The notes: a model not told the origin generated them from the sequence alone. A stretch of DNA of 9,973 bases from an uncultured Marinicella sp. (GCA_938008005.1 CALLLZ010000291.1:1-9973), one strand, 5' to 3'; shown: positions 1-7,634, counted from the stretch's first letter. Program-made: numbers and translations.

Positions 1-2
1 AC

Positions 3-2456
3 ATTGACATTCGTCCCATCAATTTGGATATCTGGCGTTGAACCATCTGCTGTACCATCAATGTAATCAATGTTCCAAGCAGCACTGTGATCGCCATAAG
101 ACCATCGAACATTCATTGTACTTCTCAGATCTGGCGCGCCAGCAAAACCGACCAAATCTTGTTCAGAAGTTACTGTCGAGAAGAAAGAAGGGTTATCATT
201 ACTTAAAATATATGATGTATTCCAAGAAGCGTTAAACAAACCAAAATCTGTATTTAAATCATAATTAAGATTTAAATTCACACCAGTTGTGGTAAAGCCA
301 GGTCCATTTTCTGTTGAAACAAATGCTTCATCAATAACACCAGATGGCCCCCTTACTAAGCGATTATCTGGAAAAGCCGCAGTTAACGCTGCTAATGTAC
401 CAGCTTGTTCATTATAAATAAGATCTTGTACAGTAACATTAGTAATTACATTATCAACTTCTAAATCAAAGTAATCCAAACCTGCTGAGAAATTTTCAGT
501 GAAGTTATAAACCACACCAAAATTCAAAAACTCACTGGTTTCAGCACCTAAGTTAGAATTAGATTGATTGGTGGTGTTGAACTGTTGCTGAGCACATTGG
601 TCAGCTGGCGTACCTGATGTTTCACAGAAAACGTAATCAATAGCAGCGTTAGCACCGAACGCATCAGCTTGAGTTAATTCAGCCAGTGTAGGCGCTCTGA
701 AGCCTTGACCCCAAGACAATCTAACTAACATGCTATCAAGTGGTCTCCATGAGAAAGCCACTTTAGGTGATGTCTCATTACCAAAATCACTGTAGTCATC
801 ATAACGAACAGCCAAACTCATATCTAAGGTATCTGTGAATGTATACAAACCTTCATAGAAGAAACTGGTTACGTCACGAGTGGCAGCAGATGAGTTACCT
901 GCACTACCACCAACTAGACCCGCTTCAGATTGTGCATCAACTTTTGAGAAATATACAATGTCCTGATACTCACCACCAAAGTAATGAGTAATGGGGATAT
1001 CATTGATAGCACCCAACTCAAGATCGATACCAGCAAAGTATTGAGTGAATTCATTTCTGTCGTTTTGTACAGTAGTCGCTCCTAGATTGGCTAAACCTGC
1101 CTCTGAACTGAAATCAGTTCCTCCATACAAGTTATAGAACAAACCAGAGAAACTTAAGAACGTATCACCAATATTGGTATTCTGTTGGGTATTGCTGTGC
1201 GCAAAAACTTCCCAACCAATATTTAAATCAGTATCAGTATCCCCTCTGAAACCGATTAAGTAATCTTGCATGGTATCAGTTGACTGACTGTCACGATTAC
1301 CTAATTGAAACCAACGGAAACGTCCAGCAACTGGAACATCATATGGGTTGTTTACATTACCAACTGGAACACCACCTAACCAAGGAGCCGCCGGAGGCGC
1401 ATAACGACCAAATGATTCATTATTGGTATTAACAAAACGACCATACATTTCAACATTGTCAGTAATGTCATAATCAGCAGATACGATCACAGAATTACGC
1501 TCAGAGGCTGCCAAATTAGCAGAAACATTGGCATAGGCGAAACCACAGACCTCACCACCAGCTCCATTATTTCCTTCAGCCAATCTACCAACAAACCCTG
1601 GTACAGTTGCTGCTAAAGTATCACAGATAGGTGAAGCTTCAAACAAGCCCGTGTCAGGATTAACAATGGTTGCACCAAAGTTACTGATACCATCAGTTTC
1701 AGCAGTACCCCTTTCGATGATGCCGTTACCGTTAAGATCTTCCATACGTGCAGCCGTATAAGGTCTGTCAACGTCGAAAATAGGATCTTGTCGATAATGA
1801 TCGAAAGACATGGTTACACTGCCGCGCTCATTGGCTGAGCCAATAACGAAAGAGTGGTAGTTCTCATCAGCGCCATCTGCATCAGCACGACTCAAACCTA
1901 TGGTCGCACTCGCGCCACTGTAATCTGATCTAGTAATGATGTTTACAACACCAGCAACCGCATCAGAACCGTATACAGCTGATGCGCCATCACGCAATAC
2001 TTCAATACGCTCTACTGCAGCAGTTGGTATGGTGTTCAAGTTAATGGCTGTTCCACCAAATGTAGGCGAACCAGGCAATCTCTTACCGTCTAACAAGATC
2101 AATGTTCTGTCTTGTCCAGCACCAAGCAGTGACAAACCAGCTTGTGATTGTGCACCACTACCAGATCTTTGGTTGAATGAACCAAAGTTGTTAAAAGGCG
2201 CTTCACGTAAAAAGTCAGCAATGGTTACTTTACCAGTTGCTTGAATGTCTTCAGCGGTAAAAACCTCAACAGGACTGGCGCCTTCAAAGTCTACACGCTG
2301 AATGCGCGAACCAGTTACGGTTATCTTACCTTGTTCTTCGATGTCTTCATCAGATGTCTGCGCAATAGCTACAGTTCCAAAAGCAGAAGAAGTGATAAAA
2401 CCTGTCAACAATGCTTGTTTTATCGCACTGGTAATAGGGTTGCGTTTTATTTTCAT
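3..2456 (-). CDS. TonB-dependent outer-membrane receptor (3' end outside window)
   Basis: Reading the minus strand from the ATG at 2456 gives 818 codons that I followed to the left edge; the codons I checked base by base were open. The C-terminal end of the barrel is missing. Seen: a long N-terminal signal sequence (residues 1-32, ending AIA before QTSDED), a TonB-box-like stretch GKITVTGSRI (about 43-52), and a plug domain (about 55-180) with the hallmark VERIEVLRDGASAVYGSDA followed by GVVNIITR. The rest reads as alternating aromatic barrel strands and polar loops, including SWRPLDSMLVRLSWGQGFRA, typical of the COG1629 barrel. Two loop cysteine pairs (around 1546 and 1624, and around 595 and 626) probably form disulfides. 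The family imports siderophores, cobalamin, oligosaccharides or peptides across the outer membrane using TonB/ExbBD energy. The substrate cannot be told from this sequence. A good ribosome binding site supports the start. The acyltransferase gene is divergent. Confidence 0.95.
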   Translation of the reverse strand, partial: MKIKRNPITSAIKQALLTGFITSSAFGTVAIAQTSDEDIEEQGKITVTGSRIQRVDFEGASPVEVFTAEDIQATGKVTIADFLREAPFNNFGSFNQRSGSGAQSQAGLSLLGAGQDRTLILLDGKRLPGSPTFGGTAINLNTIPTAAVERIEVLRDGASAVYGSDAVAGVVNIITRSDYSGASATIGLSRADADGADENYHSFVIGSANERGSVTMSFDHYRQDPIFDVDRPYTAARMEDLNGNGIIERGTAETDGISNFGATIVNPDTGLFEASPICDTLAATVPGFVGRLAEGNNGAGGEVCGFAYANVSANLAASERNSVIVSADYDITDNVEMYGRFVNTNNESFGRYAPPAAPWLGGVPVGNVNNPYDVPVAGRFRWFQLGNRDSQSTDTMQDYLIGFRGDTDTDLNIGWEVFAHSNTQQNTNIGDTFLSFSGLFYNLYGGTDFSSEAGLANLGATTVQNDRNEFTQYFAGIDLELGAINDIPITHYFGGEYQDIVYFSKVDAQSEAGLVGGSAGNSSAATRDVTSFFYEGLYTFTDTLDMSLAVRYDDYSDFGNETSPKVAFSWRPLDSMLVRLSWGQGFRAPTLAELTQADAFGANAAIDYVFCETSGTPADQCAQQQFNTTNQSNSNLGAETSEFLNFGVVYNFTENFSAGLDYFDLEVDNVITNVTVQDLIYNEQAGTLAALTAAFPDNRLVRGPSGVIDEAFVSTENGPGFTTTGVNLNLNYDLNTDFGLFNASWNTSYILSNDNPSFFSTVTSEQDLVGFAGAPDLRSTMNVRWSYGDHSAAWNIDYIDGTADGSTPDIQIDGTNVN

Positions 2457-2462
2457 TTATTA

Positions 2463-2468
2463 TTCTCC
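2463..2468 (-). promoter_or_regulatory. Shine-Dalgarno site of the TonB receptor gene
   Basis: The minus strand reads GGAGAA, six bases before the ATG at 2456. This is a strong, well-spaced ribosome binding site and fixes the start that places the signal peptide at the N-terminus. Confidence 0.8.
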
Positions 2469-2543
2469 AAATTATTATCCATGAGCTAACTCAAAAAGAT
2501 TTTATCTATACAGGCTCCTATTCTGGAGCAGCCCAATTAGAAG

Positions 2544-2599
2544 TACTAACTATATAATACTAAGCAATACATACTAATTTTTACATACTAACACTTTAG
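2544..2599. repeat. Four TACTAA motifs at exact 14-bp spacing
   Basis: TACTAA occurs at 2544-2549, 2558-2563, 2572-2577 and 2586-2591, each start 14 bases after the last. On the receptor strand these read TTAGTA. The units are TACTAACTATATAA, TACTAAGCAATACA, TACTAATTTTTACA and TACTAACACTTTAG. The first six bases are invariant, while the remaining eight are variable and AT-rich. The middle two copies extend to a shared 10-mer TACATACTAA (2568-2577 and 2582-2591). The array lies about 90-130 bases before the receptor start, where an operator would be expected. An array of binding sites for a regulator is inferred; a decayed tandem duplication is the alternative. Confidence 0.6.
2549..2577 (-). 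promoter_or_regulatory. Possible promoter of the TonB receptor gene
   Basis: On the minus strand a -10-like TATAGT (2554-2549) lies 17 bases after TTAGTA (2577-2572), which matches the -35 consensus at only three of six positions. Transcription would start near 2542, giving a leader of about 85 bases. The -35-like element is itself one of the four phased TTAGTA motifs, so a regulator bound there would compete with or recruit polymerase. The call rests on base matches in AT-rich DNA and is tentative. Confidence 0.3.
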
Positions 2600-2803
2600 T
2601 TTATTAAAAAAAAGAAACAATGTGGATTTTTTACATTTTTATAACATTTTTTTACTGTGATTTTTTTGAGCTTTTTGCTGGTTATTCTCTACATTTAGAA
2701 TTGATCTGCCAACTAAACCGCTTTGACCTAAAACAAAAAAAACAAACAAACTGTATTTATACTTTAAATTTATTAACCCAAAATCTATTCCAATTTATTA
2801 AGC

Positions 2804-2809
2804 TATAAT
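2804..2809 (+). promoter_or_regulatory. -10 box upstream of the acyltransferase gene
   Basis: A perfect TATAAT lies 33 bases before the TTG start. No good -35 hexamer is visible at 16-18 bases upstream. In DNA this AT-rich a lone TATAAT is weak evidence, but the position suits a short leader of about 27 bases. Confidence 0.35.
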
Positions 2810-2842
2810 TCGTGGATTCTATAGTTATCACGGTATAAGCAC

Positions 2843-3940
2843 TTGAAGCCAATCATCAACGTTCAGTTCATGCGAGCCATAGCCACATTTGGAGTTGTTA
2901 TTCATCACTTTTCAACTCAATATTTTTCTAGTGGCGGCTCAGATAGCAATTGGTTCTACTACATTTTCAACCAAATTGGCCCTGTAGGAGTAGACTGTTT
3001 TTTTGCCGTCAGTGGCTATATCATGTGGATAACCACTAACAAACAAGACAACAATACCAAAGCCACCAAAGTTTCAATTTTTGTCTACAAAAGAATCACT
3101 CGCATCTACTTTGGATACTGGCCTTACTTTTTATTAGCGATATTAATCATTTCGATATATCCGAACCTCATATCTAACCAGACCAATTTATGGGGTTCAT
3201 TTTTTTTAACGGAACCATCTACTTCAAAACTATTAATTCAAGTGGCGTGGACACTTCAGTATGAACTATATTTTTATGGCATGTTTGCTTTATTACTGCT
3301 GTTTCCAAAAAGCTATGCTGTCAAAACAATCTATTCATTGATAACGATCATATTAATCTACCACCTATATATTTATACGAATATTGAGGACCCCATCAAG
3401 CTTCAACATTTACAACAAAATTTCTTTTTATCGCCTTTGTGCTTAGAATTTTTTGGAGGGTGCTTGCTGGGCCATTATTTCCAAACCCGCAGAATCAAAA
3501 GACTGCTTCCTATCATACCGATAGTGCTTGCACTGTTTATTTTTGCTATTTACTACCAGGAAAAAGTCATTTCTACACTGTTGATAGACAATACATATAT
3601 CTTAATGAGGGTAATGATATTTGGAACAATAGCTATTCTATCATTAGGCGCCCTTATAGAACTGGAGTTGAGAAGCCGGGTGGTTTTAAAAAGATTCTCC
3701 ATTCTGTATGGAGGTGCATCCTACAGCATTTATTTATCTCATACTTTGGCAATAGCTTTGGTATACGCTTTAGGATGGCAGGGCTGGATGCAACAAAACA
3801 GTCAGTTTCCCGGCCTTTGGATATTTGTAGTTATGCTATTCACATTAGCTTACAGCATTATCCATTATATTTGGGTAGAGAAACCTTTGATGTCAATGGC
3901 CAAATATTTTCAGAAACAACTATTTAGAAACTCTGTTTAG
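2843..3940 (+). CDS. Acyltransferase 3 family membrane protein (ExoZ/OatA-like)
   Basis: The 365-residue integral membrane protein has about ten hydrophobic segments. Family hallmarks are the N-terminal block FMRAIATFGVVIHHF (about 9-23) with the conserved His at 21/22, VGVDCFFAVSGYIM (48-61), a cytoplasmic KRITR motif (83-87), WTLQYELYFY (136-145) with the conserved Glu141, ASYSIYLSH (292-300) and a final VEKPL (345-349). This family O-acylates (often acetylates) exopolysaccharide, O-antigen, peptidoglycan or small glycosides at the inner membrane. The acceptor here is unknown, and no glycan gene cluster is visible around it. The start is TTG at 2843: an in-frame TAG at 2822 leaves no ATG or GTG before it, and the next ATG (2870) would cut into the conserved first block. 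No strong ribosome binding site precedes it, so expression may be low. It converges on the M24 gene with 15 bases between them. Confidence 0.9.
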   Translation: MKPIINVQFMRAIATFGVVIHHFSTQYFSSGGSDSNWFYYIFNQIGPVGVDCFFAVSGYIMWITTNKQDNNTKATKVSIFVYKRITRIYFGYWPYFLLAILIISIYPNLISNQTNLWGSFFLTEPSTSKLLIQVAWTLQYELYFYGMFALLLLFPKSYAVKTIYSLITIILIYHLYIYTNIEDPIKLQHLQQNFFLSPLCLEFFGGCLLGHYFQTRRIKRLLPIIPIVLALFIFAIYYQEKVISTLLIDNTYILMRVMIFGTIAILSLGALIELELRSRVVLKRFSILYGGASYSIYLSHTLAIALVYALGWQGWMQQNSQFPGLWIFVVMLFTLAYSIIHYIWVEKPLMSMAKYFQKQLFRNSV

Positions 3941-3955
3941 ACACTGAGACTTAAA

Positions 3956-5320
3956 CTATTGACTTAAATGACTCCTATTTTGCCGGGGAATTAACAACAA
4001 TGAAGTTTGCCGACCGTTGATGTATTCAACACGCTCACCATCGAAGAAGGCGTCTTCTTCTAACATGATGCGAATTTCTTTATCCCATTCTTTTATATAA
4101 GTAGCTGCATTTAACTCTATGGCATAAGCTGTATTGGCATGCAAAGGATAATCGCCTGTATGCGGCACACCATCTTGTGAATCCCACATTCCCACAGTAC
4201 TACCAGCACCATGGCCGTAATAGCCAATTGGGTGGGTGTAAATAGCTGGCTTAAGTCCTTCATTAATCGCTTGCCTTCTCGACATTGCGAGCACTTCATT
4301 TCCAGTTCTACCAACCTTGAAATTTACTGTGAGAATGTCTTGTAAGCGATTGGCTTTTTTAAGTGCTTGTATTAAATACGCCGGCGCTTGTTGTTCTCCT
4401 GCCTTTAACACATAAGCATGCTGCTGGGTATCGGTATTAAGCCGTAAATAGGTAATACCCAAGTCAACATGAATTAAATCACCTGGTTGAATGATGTTCT
4501 CCGCGGCCCTTTTGTCAAAAGTTCGCAAATGATCAAACTGTTCCTTATCTGCTCTTTGGATTGATACAGATGGATGAAACCAAGTATCTAGTTTCAGTGA
4601 CTTTATGTGTTCACGATACCACCAGGCCAAATCTTCTGTAGAAGTTACGCCTGGTTGGATTGCCACTTCCGATAAACCTGTCGCTAAAATATCATGCGCA
4701 ATATGAACAATTTGTGGGTAAATGGCCATTTCAGAAGCCGTGCGGGTTTCCATCCAATTAATGGCCAACATCTCAGCACTCACCACTTTATTTTGGACTG
4801 AATCAGGTATTGACTCCATAAACCCTTTATATTCAGCGTGAGTCAAGCCATCAGCTTGACCAAAGTACCGAGAATAATTTAAACCAATTTTTTTAGGTTG
4901 CTTTTCTTTTATTATTTCAGCCAACCGCGCCCATTGATCAGGTTGTTTGTCTTTATCCCATGATTTTTTAAACACTTGACCCACATCGTATCTGGCCACA
5001 GCCATGGTTTCAACACCCAAATCTTTGCCAGATTCATCAACACCCTGATCAAACATCACCAAAACAGTGCGTCGTCTGGCCGCATGCCAAATCGCTGGCA
5101 GCATGGTGCGAATTACAGGGTCTTCATTGTATTCCCGAGCTATTACTATCCACATATCTATGCCGTTATGCCGCATCAACTGAGGCAATACTGTTTGGAT
5201 TTTTTCTGCCAACAGTCGATCAATAACAGCCGCCTGAGTTTTAAGAGGCAAAATTTGAGGTATTTCTGCCTTGCTTGCTTGAAATATTACCAAGCTGACT
5301 ATTAGAAATATTTTGATCAT
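3956..5320 (-). CDS. Secreted M24 family metallopeptidase (Xaa-Pro aminopeptidase/prolidase fold)
   Basis: The product is about 454 residues (460 if started at the ATG at 5338, used for numbering here). It has a signal peptide (MIKIFLIVSLVIF...ASKA, 7-24), a creatinase-type N-terminal domain (about 30-190) and a pita-bread catalytic domain (about 200-455). All five expected metal ligands are present: Asp292 in HVDLG, Asp303 in NTDTQ, His376 in GHGAG, Glu408 in AYAIELN and Glu427/428 in IRIMLEEDA. A second conserved His369 sits in THPIGYYGHGAG. The family cleaves N-terminal residues before proline, or X-Pro dipeptides, with two divalent metal ions; export implies peptide processing in the periplasm or outside. 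It is the second gene of an operon. The ATG at 5320 follows the upstream TAA by one base, giving stop-start coupling; the ATG at 5338 would overlap by 17 bases. Neither has a good ribosome binding site. I prefer 5320 for the compact signal peptide. Confidence 0.9.
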   Translation of the reverse strand: MIKIFLIVSLVIFQASKAEIPQILPLKTQAAVIDRLLAEKIQTVLPQLMRHNGIDMWIVIAREYNEDPVIRTMLPAIWHAARRRTVLVMFDQGVDESGKDLGVETMAVARYDVGQVFKKSWDKDKQPDQWARLAEIIKEKQPKKIGLNYSRYFGQADGLTHAEYKGFMESIPDSVQNKVVSAEMLAINWMETRTASEMAIYPQIVHIAHDILATGLSEVAIQPGVTSTEDLAWWYREHIKSLKLDTWFHPSVSIQRADKEQFDHLRTFDKRAAENIIQPGDLIHVDLGITYLRLNTDTQQHAYVLKAGEQQAPAYLIQALKKANRLQDILTVNFKVGRTGNEVLAMSRRQAINEGLKPAIYTHPIGYYGHGAGSTVGMWDSQDGVPHTGDYPLHANTAYAIELNAATYIKEWDKEIRIMLEEDAFFDGERVEYINGRQTSLLLIPRQNRSHLSQ

Positions 5321-5321
5321 G

Positions 5322-6227
5322 TTATTTATCGCTATCATTAATTATTGATTTAACTGATGGTTTTTTTAAAAGCCCTTCATCAGGTGACATTTGTTTTAAT
5401 TGAAGCACTTTTCCTGGTTGAGAAAAGTAATTCTCACCACTGCTTTTTAACTCGTCAGGAACCTTCACAGGAACATGAACGCCAGTGTGGTGCGTGGCAT
5501 TGATACGATCAGATAAAATTTTCTTACCTGACTCACTGGTCAAAAACCAGTAAGGCGGAAAGGCATTACCTGTTACTAATTTCTGCCAATAGTTGGATAA
5601 TGGTTTAAAGTGTACATCATCAGGGTCTGCATCACCCATGTGCATCACAGTCACCACTTCGTTTAAGGTCACTCGATAAACTAAATTTGAAACATCTGCC
5701 CTACCTGGCCAGCCAGCATGTGGAATTCTAACGACTTCAACTTTGATCCCCTTAAAATACAATTCAACCGGTTGATCTCCATATGCCAAATCAACACCCC
5801 TGACTTGATTTTGTAAATCATCAAAACCATCAATGCCTTTGAGTTGATCAATGGCCTGAGTTGGGGCTAACAATTTGGTTTTGGGATGAGCTTTTAAATA
5901 CTCGATCACATCTTTGGCATCAAAATGATCACCATGAGCATGACTGATAAGAATCATCTCTATTGAGTCAAACGGCGCTTTACCAGAAAAGATGGCTACC
6001 CTGATATCATCAGGCACCAGCTGATAATTGTTATAATGATTATGAAAAAATGGATCAAACATGATTTGTTGATCACCATGACTGACCATCAAACCCGCAT
6101 TGCCTAAATAAGTGACTTCACCTGCTTGTGCAATGACTGCTGAATTCATTTTCAAATGATGGGTTACATCATGGGCATTCGTTATAAAGACCACAAACAT
6201 TAAAAAGCTTAAAACCATATTTTTCAT
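5322..6227 (-). CDS. Exported metallo-beta-lactamase-fold hydrolase (UlaG/Lactamase_B_3-like)
   Basis: The product is 301 residues from the ATG at 6227. A GTG at 6236 would add three residues, but ATG is preferred because AAGTGA lies at fair distance before it and the Lys falls next to the hydrophobic core. A signal peptide (about 1-19) precedes the fold. The domain opens with EVTYLGNAGLMV and IMFDPFF, then shows the zinc motif SHAHGDH (His96, His98, Asp100, His101), IPHAGWPGRAD (His170), MHMGDADPD (Asp199 or 201) and a late HHTGVHVP (His246/247/251). This is a full dinuclear metal site, so the enzyme is probably active. The layout resembles the UlaG-type branch of the superfamily rather than true beta-lactamases; the substrate is unknown. 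It is the first gene of an operon with the exported M24 peptidase and is divergent from rarD. Confidence 0.88.
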   Translation of the reverse strand: MKNMVLSFLMFVVFITNAHDVTHHLKMNSAVIAQAGEVTYLGNAGLMVSHGDQQIMFDPFFHNHYNNYQLVPDDIRVAIFSGKAPFDSIEMILISHAHGDHFDAKDVIEYLKAHPKTKLLAPTQAIDQLKGIDGFDDLQNQVRGVDLAYGDQPVELYFKGIKVEVVRIPHAGWPGRADVSNLVYRVTLNEVVTVMHMGDADPDDVHFKPLSNYWQKLVTGNAFPPYWFLTSESGKKILSDRINATHHTGVHVPVKVPDELKSSGENYFSQPGKVLQLKQMSPDEGLLKKPSVKSIINDSDK

Positions 6228-6255
6228 GAGTGTCACTTATTATTGATAAAGTCTA

Positions 6256-6285
6256 ATTATATGATGAAATAGATCATTCTGTTAT
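6256..6285 (-). promoter_or_regulatory. Probable promoter of the MBL/M24 operon
   Basis: On the minus strand a perfect TATAAT (6261-6256) lies 18 bases after ATAACA (6285-6280), which matches the -35 consensus at four of six positions. Transcription would begin near 6249 with a leader of about 22 bases before the ATG at 6227. The -35 lies in the 83-base divergent gap shared with rarD. Confidence 0.5.
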
Positions 6286-6307
6286 CACACCTTGGCAGAA
6301 TTAAGAT

Positions 6308-6313
6308 TACAAT
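6308..6313 (+). promoter_or_regulatory. -10 box immediately before rarD
   Basis: TACAAT (five of six consensus bases) ends six bases before the rarD ATG. Transcription initiating about seven bases downstream would start at or next to the A of the start codon. The upstream -35 is poor (TTATCA at 6282-6287 is 20 bases away). TTGGCA at 6292-6297 is only 10 bases away and too close. Confidence 0.3.
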
Positions 6314-6319
6314 ACGCAA

Positions 6320-7213
6320 ATGTCAGTTTCTGAACACACAAAAGGTTTAAATGCCGGCTTATTTTGCTTTGTCTTTTGGGGATTTGCGCCTGTATATTTC
6401 AAGTGGTTACAGCATGTACCTGCGATAGAAATCATTGCCCACAGGATTATTTGGGCGGCCTTACTACTGCTGTTGTTTTTAGCTGTCAGAGAAAGAAAGC
6501 AGTTAGCACACTCACTCAAAGTTTCTAAAAAACAACTGTTCATTCTTTTTATCAGTGGTTCACTGGTCATCAGCAATTGGCTGATATTCGTTTGGGCAGT
6601 AAATGATGGACAGATTTTAGCCACATCACTGGGGTACTTCATTAACCCGTTGGTTAATATTTTCCTCGGTATGTTGTTTTTACATGAAAGGTTGAACAAG
6701 GTGCAAATCATTGCCTTGGTCATTGCCGCATCAACCACGGTCTATTTAGGTGTATTTATTGGTGAACCACCTTGGATTGCCCTGGCATTGGCTGTGACTT
6801 TCGGTTTATATGGCTTGGTCCGAAAACAATTAAACGTTAGGCCGCTGATAGGTTTATTTTGGGAAACCACATTGTTACTGTTTCCTGCTCTGATCTTCTT
6901 AATGATGACACAAAATAACAATAGTTCAGCGCCACTAGACAGTCAAACCATCTGGTTGTTGATTTTTTCAGGCTTGATCACAATTTTACCGCTGGTAGCA
7001 TTTAACTATGCAACCAAACGACTGACCTTAACCTTGGTCGGCTTTTTACAATACATTGCTCCCACCATCAGTTTCTTAATTGCGGTGTTGTTTTACGGTG
7101 AAGAATTTACTTTCGGGCATAAAATTGCCTTTGCAGGTATTTGGTCAGCCTTGCTGATTATCAGTTGGCAACCGATACAGCGGATGATCAAACGAAAACC
7201 CAATGTCAGTTAA
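6320..7213 (+). CDS. rarD: EamA-family permease RarD
   Basis: The 297-residue protein matches the usual RarD length and consists of about ten membrane segments in two EamA halves. Family signatures are GLFCFVFWGFAPVYFKWL near the N-terminus, the conserved AHRIIWA (40-46), SNWLIFVWAVNDGQILATS (85-103) followed by LGYFINPLVNIFLG (104-117), HERL (122-125), and in the second half NYATKRLTLTLVGFLQYIAP with FYGEEF. RarD is named as a chloramphenicol-sensitive/permease-like member of the drug/metabolite transporter superfamily; its natural substrate is not established. It acts in the inner membrane. No Shine-Dalgarno sequence is visible before the ATG. It is divergent from the MBL gene (about 90 bases) and convergent with the DUF2237 gene (18 bases). 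A minus-strand open frame across 6307-6738 is an antisense shadow of this gene. Confidence 0.92.
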   Translation: MSVSEHTKGLNAGLFCFVFWGFAPVYFKWLQHVPAIEIIAHRIIWAALLLLLFLAVRERKQLAHSLKVSKKQLFILFISGSLVISNWLIFVWAVNDGQILATSLGYFINPLVNIFLGMLFLHERLNKVQIIALVIAASTTVYLGVFIGEPPWIALALAVTFGLYGLVRKQLNVRPLIGLFWETTLLLFPALIFLMMTQNNNSSAPLDSQTIWLLIFSGLITILPLVAFNYATKRLTLTLVGFLQYIAPTISFLIAVLFYGEEFTFGHKIAFAGIWSALLIISWQPIQRMIKRKPNVS

Positions 7214-7231
7214 CCCTACTTTAAGATTTGA

Positions 7232-7609
7232 TCACTGCAAATCAAGTGCATGGGCTTTGAGCAGTTTAATATCCACCACTTCCAAAGTTCGAAAATGAGT
7301 ACCACACATATGTACTTGTGGCGCGACACCTGCTTTGTAAGCTTGTAACCAACGCGTGGCGCATAAACACCAGCGATTACCCGCTTGTAACCCAGGAAAG
7401 TTGAATTCTGGATGAGGTGTGGTCAAATCATTACCCATGCGTTTTGAAAATTGTAAAAAATCATCTGTTAATTGCACACAAACCGTATGTATACCCATGT
7501 CCTCTTTTGCAGTATTACAACAACCATCACGAAAAAAACCAGTCACAGGATCATCACTGCATGGCTCTAAAACTTCACCATAAACATTTAAACTCTCATG
7601 CTTAACCAT
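7232..7609 (-). CDS. DUF2237 family protein
   Basis: This 125-residue soluble protein covers essentially the full DUF2237 (PF09996) domain. Recognisable blocks are NVYGEVLEPCSDDPVTGFF (8-26), RDGCCNTAKEDMGIHTVC (27-44), FSKRMGNDLTTPHPEFNFPG (54-73) and NRWCLCATRWLQAYKAGVAP (78-97), with a C-terminal HxxTLEVV-like stretch and LKAHA. Seven cysteines (17, 30, 31, 44, 81, 83, 102) and several His suggest metal or thiol chemistry, but the family has no established biochemical function. There is no signal peptide, so it is probably cytoplasmic. The start is supported by GGTGAG six bases before the ATG. The gene stands alone, with its own promoter candidate upstream, and converges on rarD. Confidence 0.92.
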   Translation of the reverse strand: MVKHESLNVYGEVLEPCSDDPVTGFFRDGCCNTAKEDMGIHTVCVQLTDDFLQFSKRMGNDLTTPHPEFNFPGLQAGNRWCLCATRWLQAYKAGVAPQVHMCGTHFRTLEVVDIKLLKAHALDLQ

Positions 7610-7615
7610 TAGCTA

Positions 7616-7621
7616 CTCACC
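7616..7621 (-). promoter_or_regulatory. Shine-Dalgarno site of the DUF2237 gene
   Basis: The minus strand reads GGTGAG, six bases before the ATG at 7609. This is a fair ribosome binding site and supports the start just upstream of the conserved first block. Confidence 0.6.
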
Positions 7622-7634
7622 ACAAAAAAGCACC

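Larger units (their letters stand above)
2457..2842. other. Divergent AT-rich intergenic region
   Basis: These 386 bases separate the receptor gene from the divergent acyltransferase gene. They are very AT-rich with long A and T runs (around 2604-2613 and 2625-2670). They contain the receptor ribosome binding site, the 14-bp TACTAA array with a possible receptor promoter inside it, and a TATAAT box close to the acyltransferase. A short plus-strand frame at 2620-2808 is open but encodes a low-complexity, Phe/Leu-rich product with no ribosome binding site, so I do not call it a gene. No RNA gene is recognised. Confidence 0.7.

Noticed and set aside
1936..2489. Plus-strand open frames (1936-2244, 2241-2489, 2302-2484) opposite the receptor gene
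   Set aside because: They are antisense to the highly conserved plug domain and signal peptide of the receptor; the peptides look like no protein family and lack ribosome binding sites.
3439..3927. Plus-strand 162-codon frame inside the acyltransferase gene
   Set aside because: It is an out-of-frame shadow of the conserved C-terminal half of the acyltransferase; the peptide shows no family features.
3935..3956. GTTTA/TAAAC inverted repeat at the convergent ends of the acyltransferase and M24 genes
   Set aside because: Five A/T-rich pairs with a 12-base loop and no T-run; too weak to call a terminator.
6307..6738. Minus-strand 143-codon open frame opposite rarD
   Set aside because: It is the antisense shadow of well-recognised RarD membrane segments and has no ribosome binding site or domain.
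7225..7243. GATTTG/CAAATC inverted repeat between rarD and DUF2237 as a bidirectional terminator
   Set aside because: The stem is only six A/T-rich pairs, has no T-run on either side and extends into the DUF2237 stop codon.
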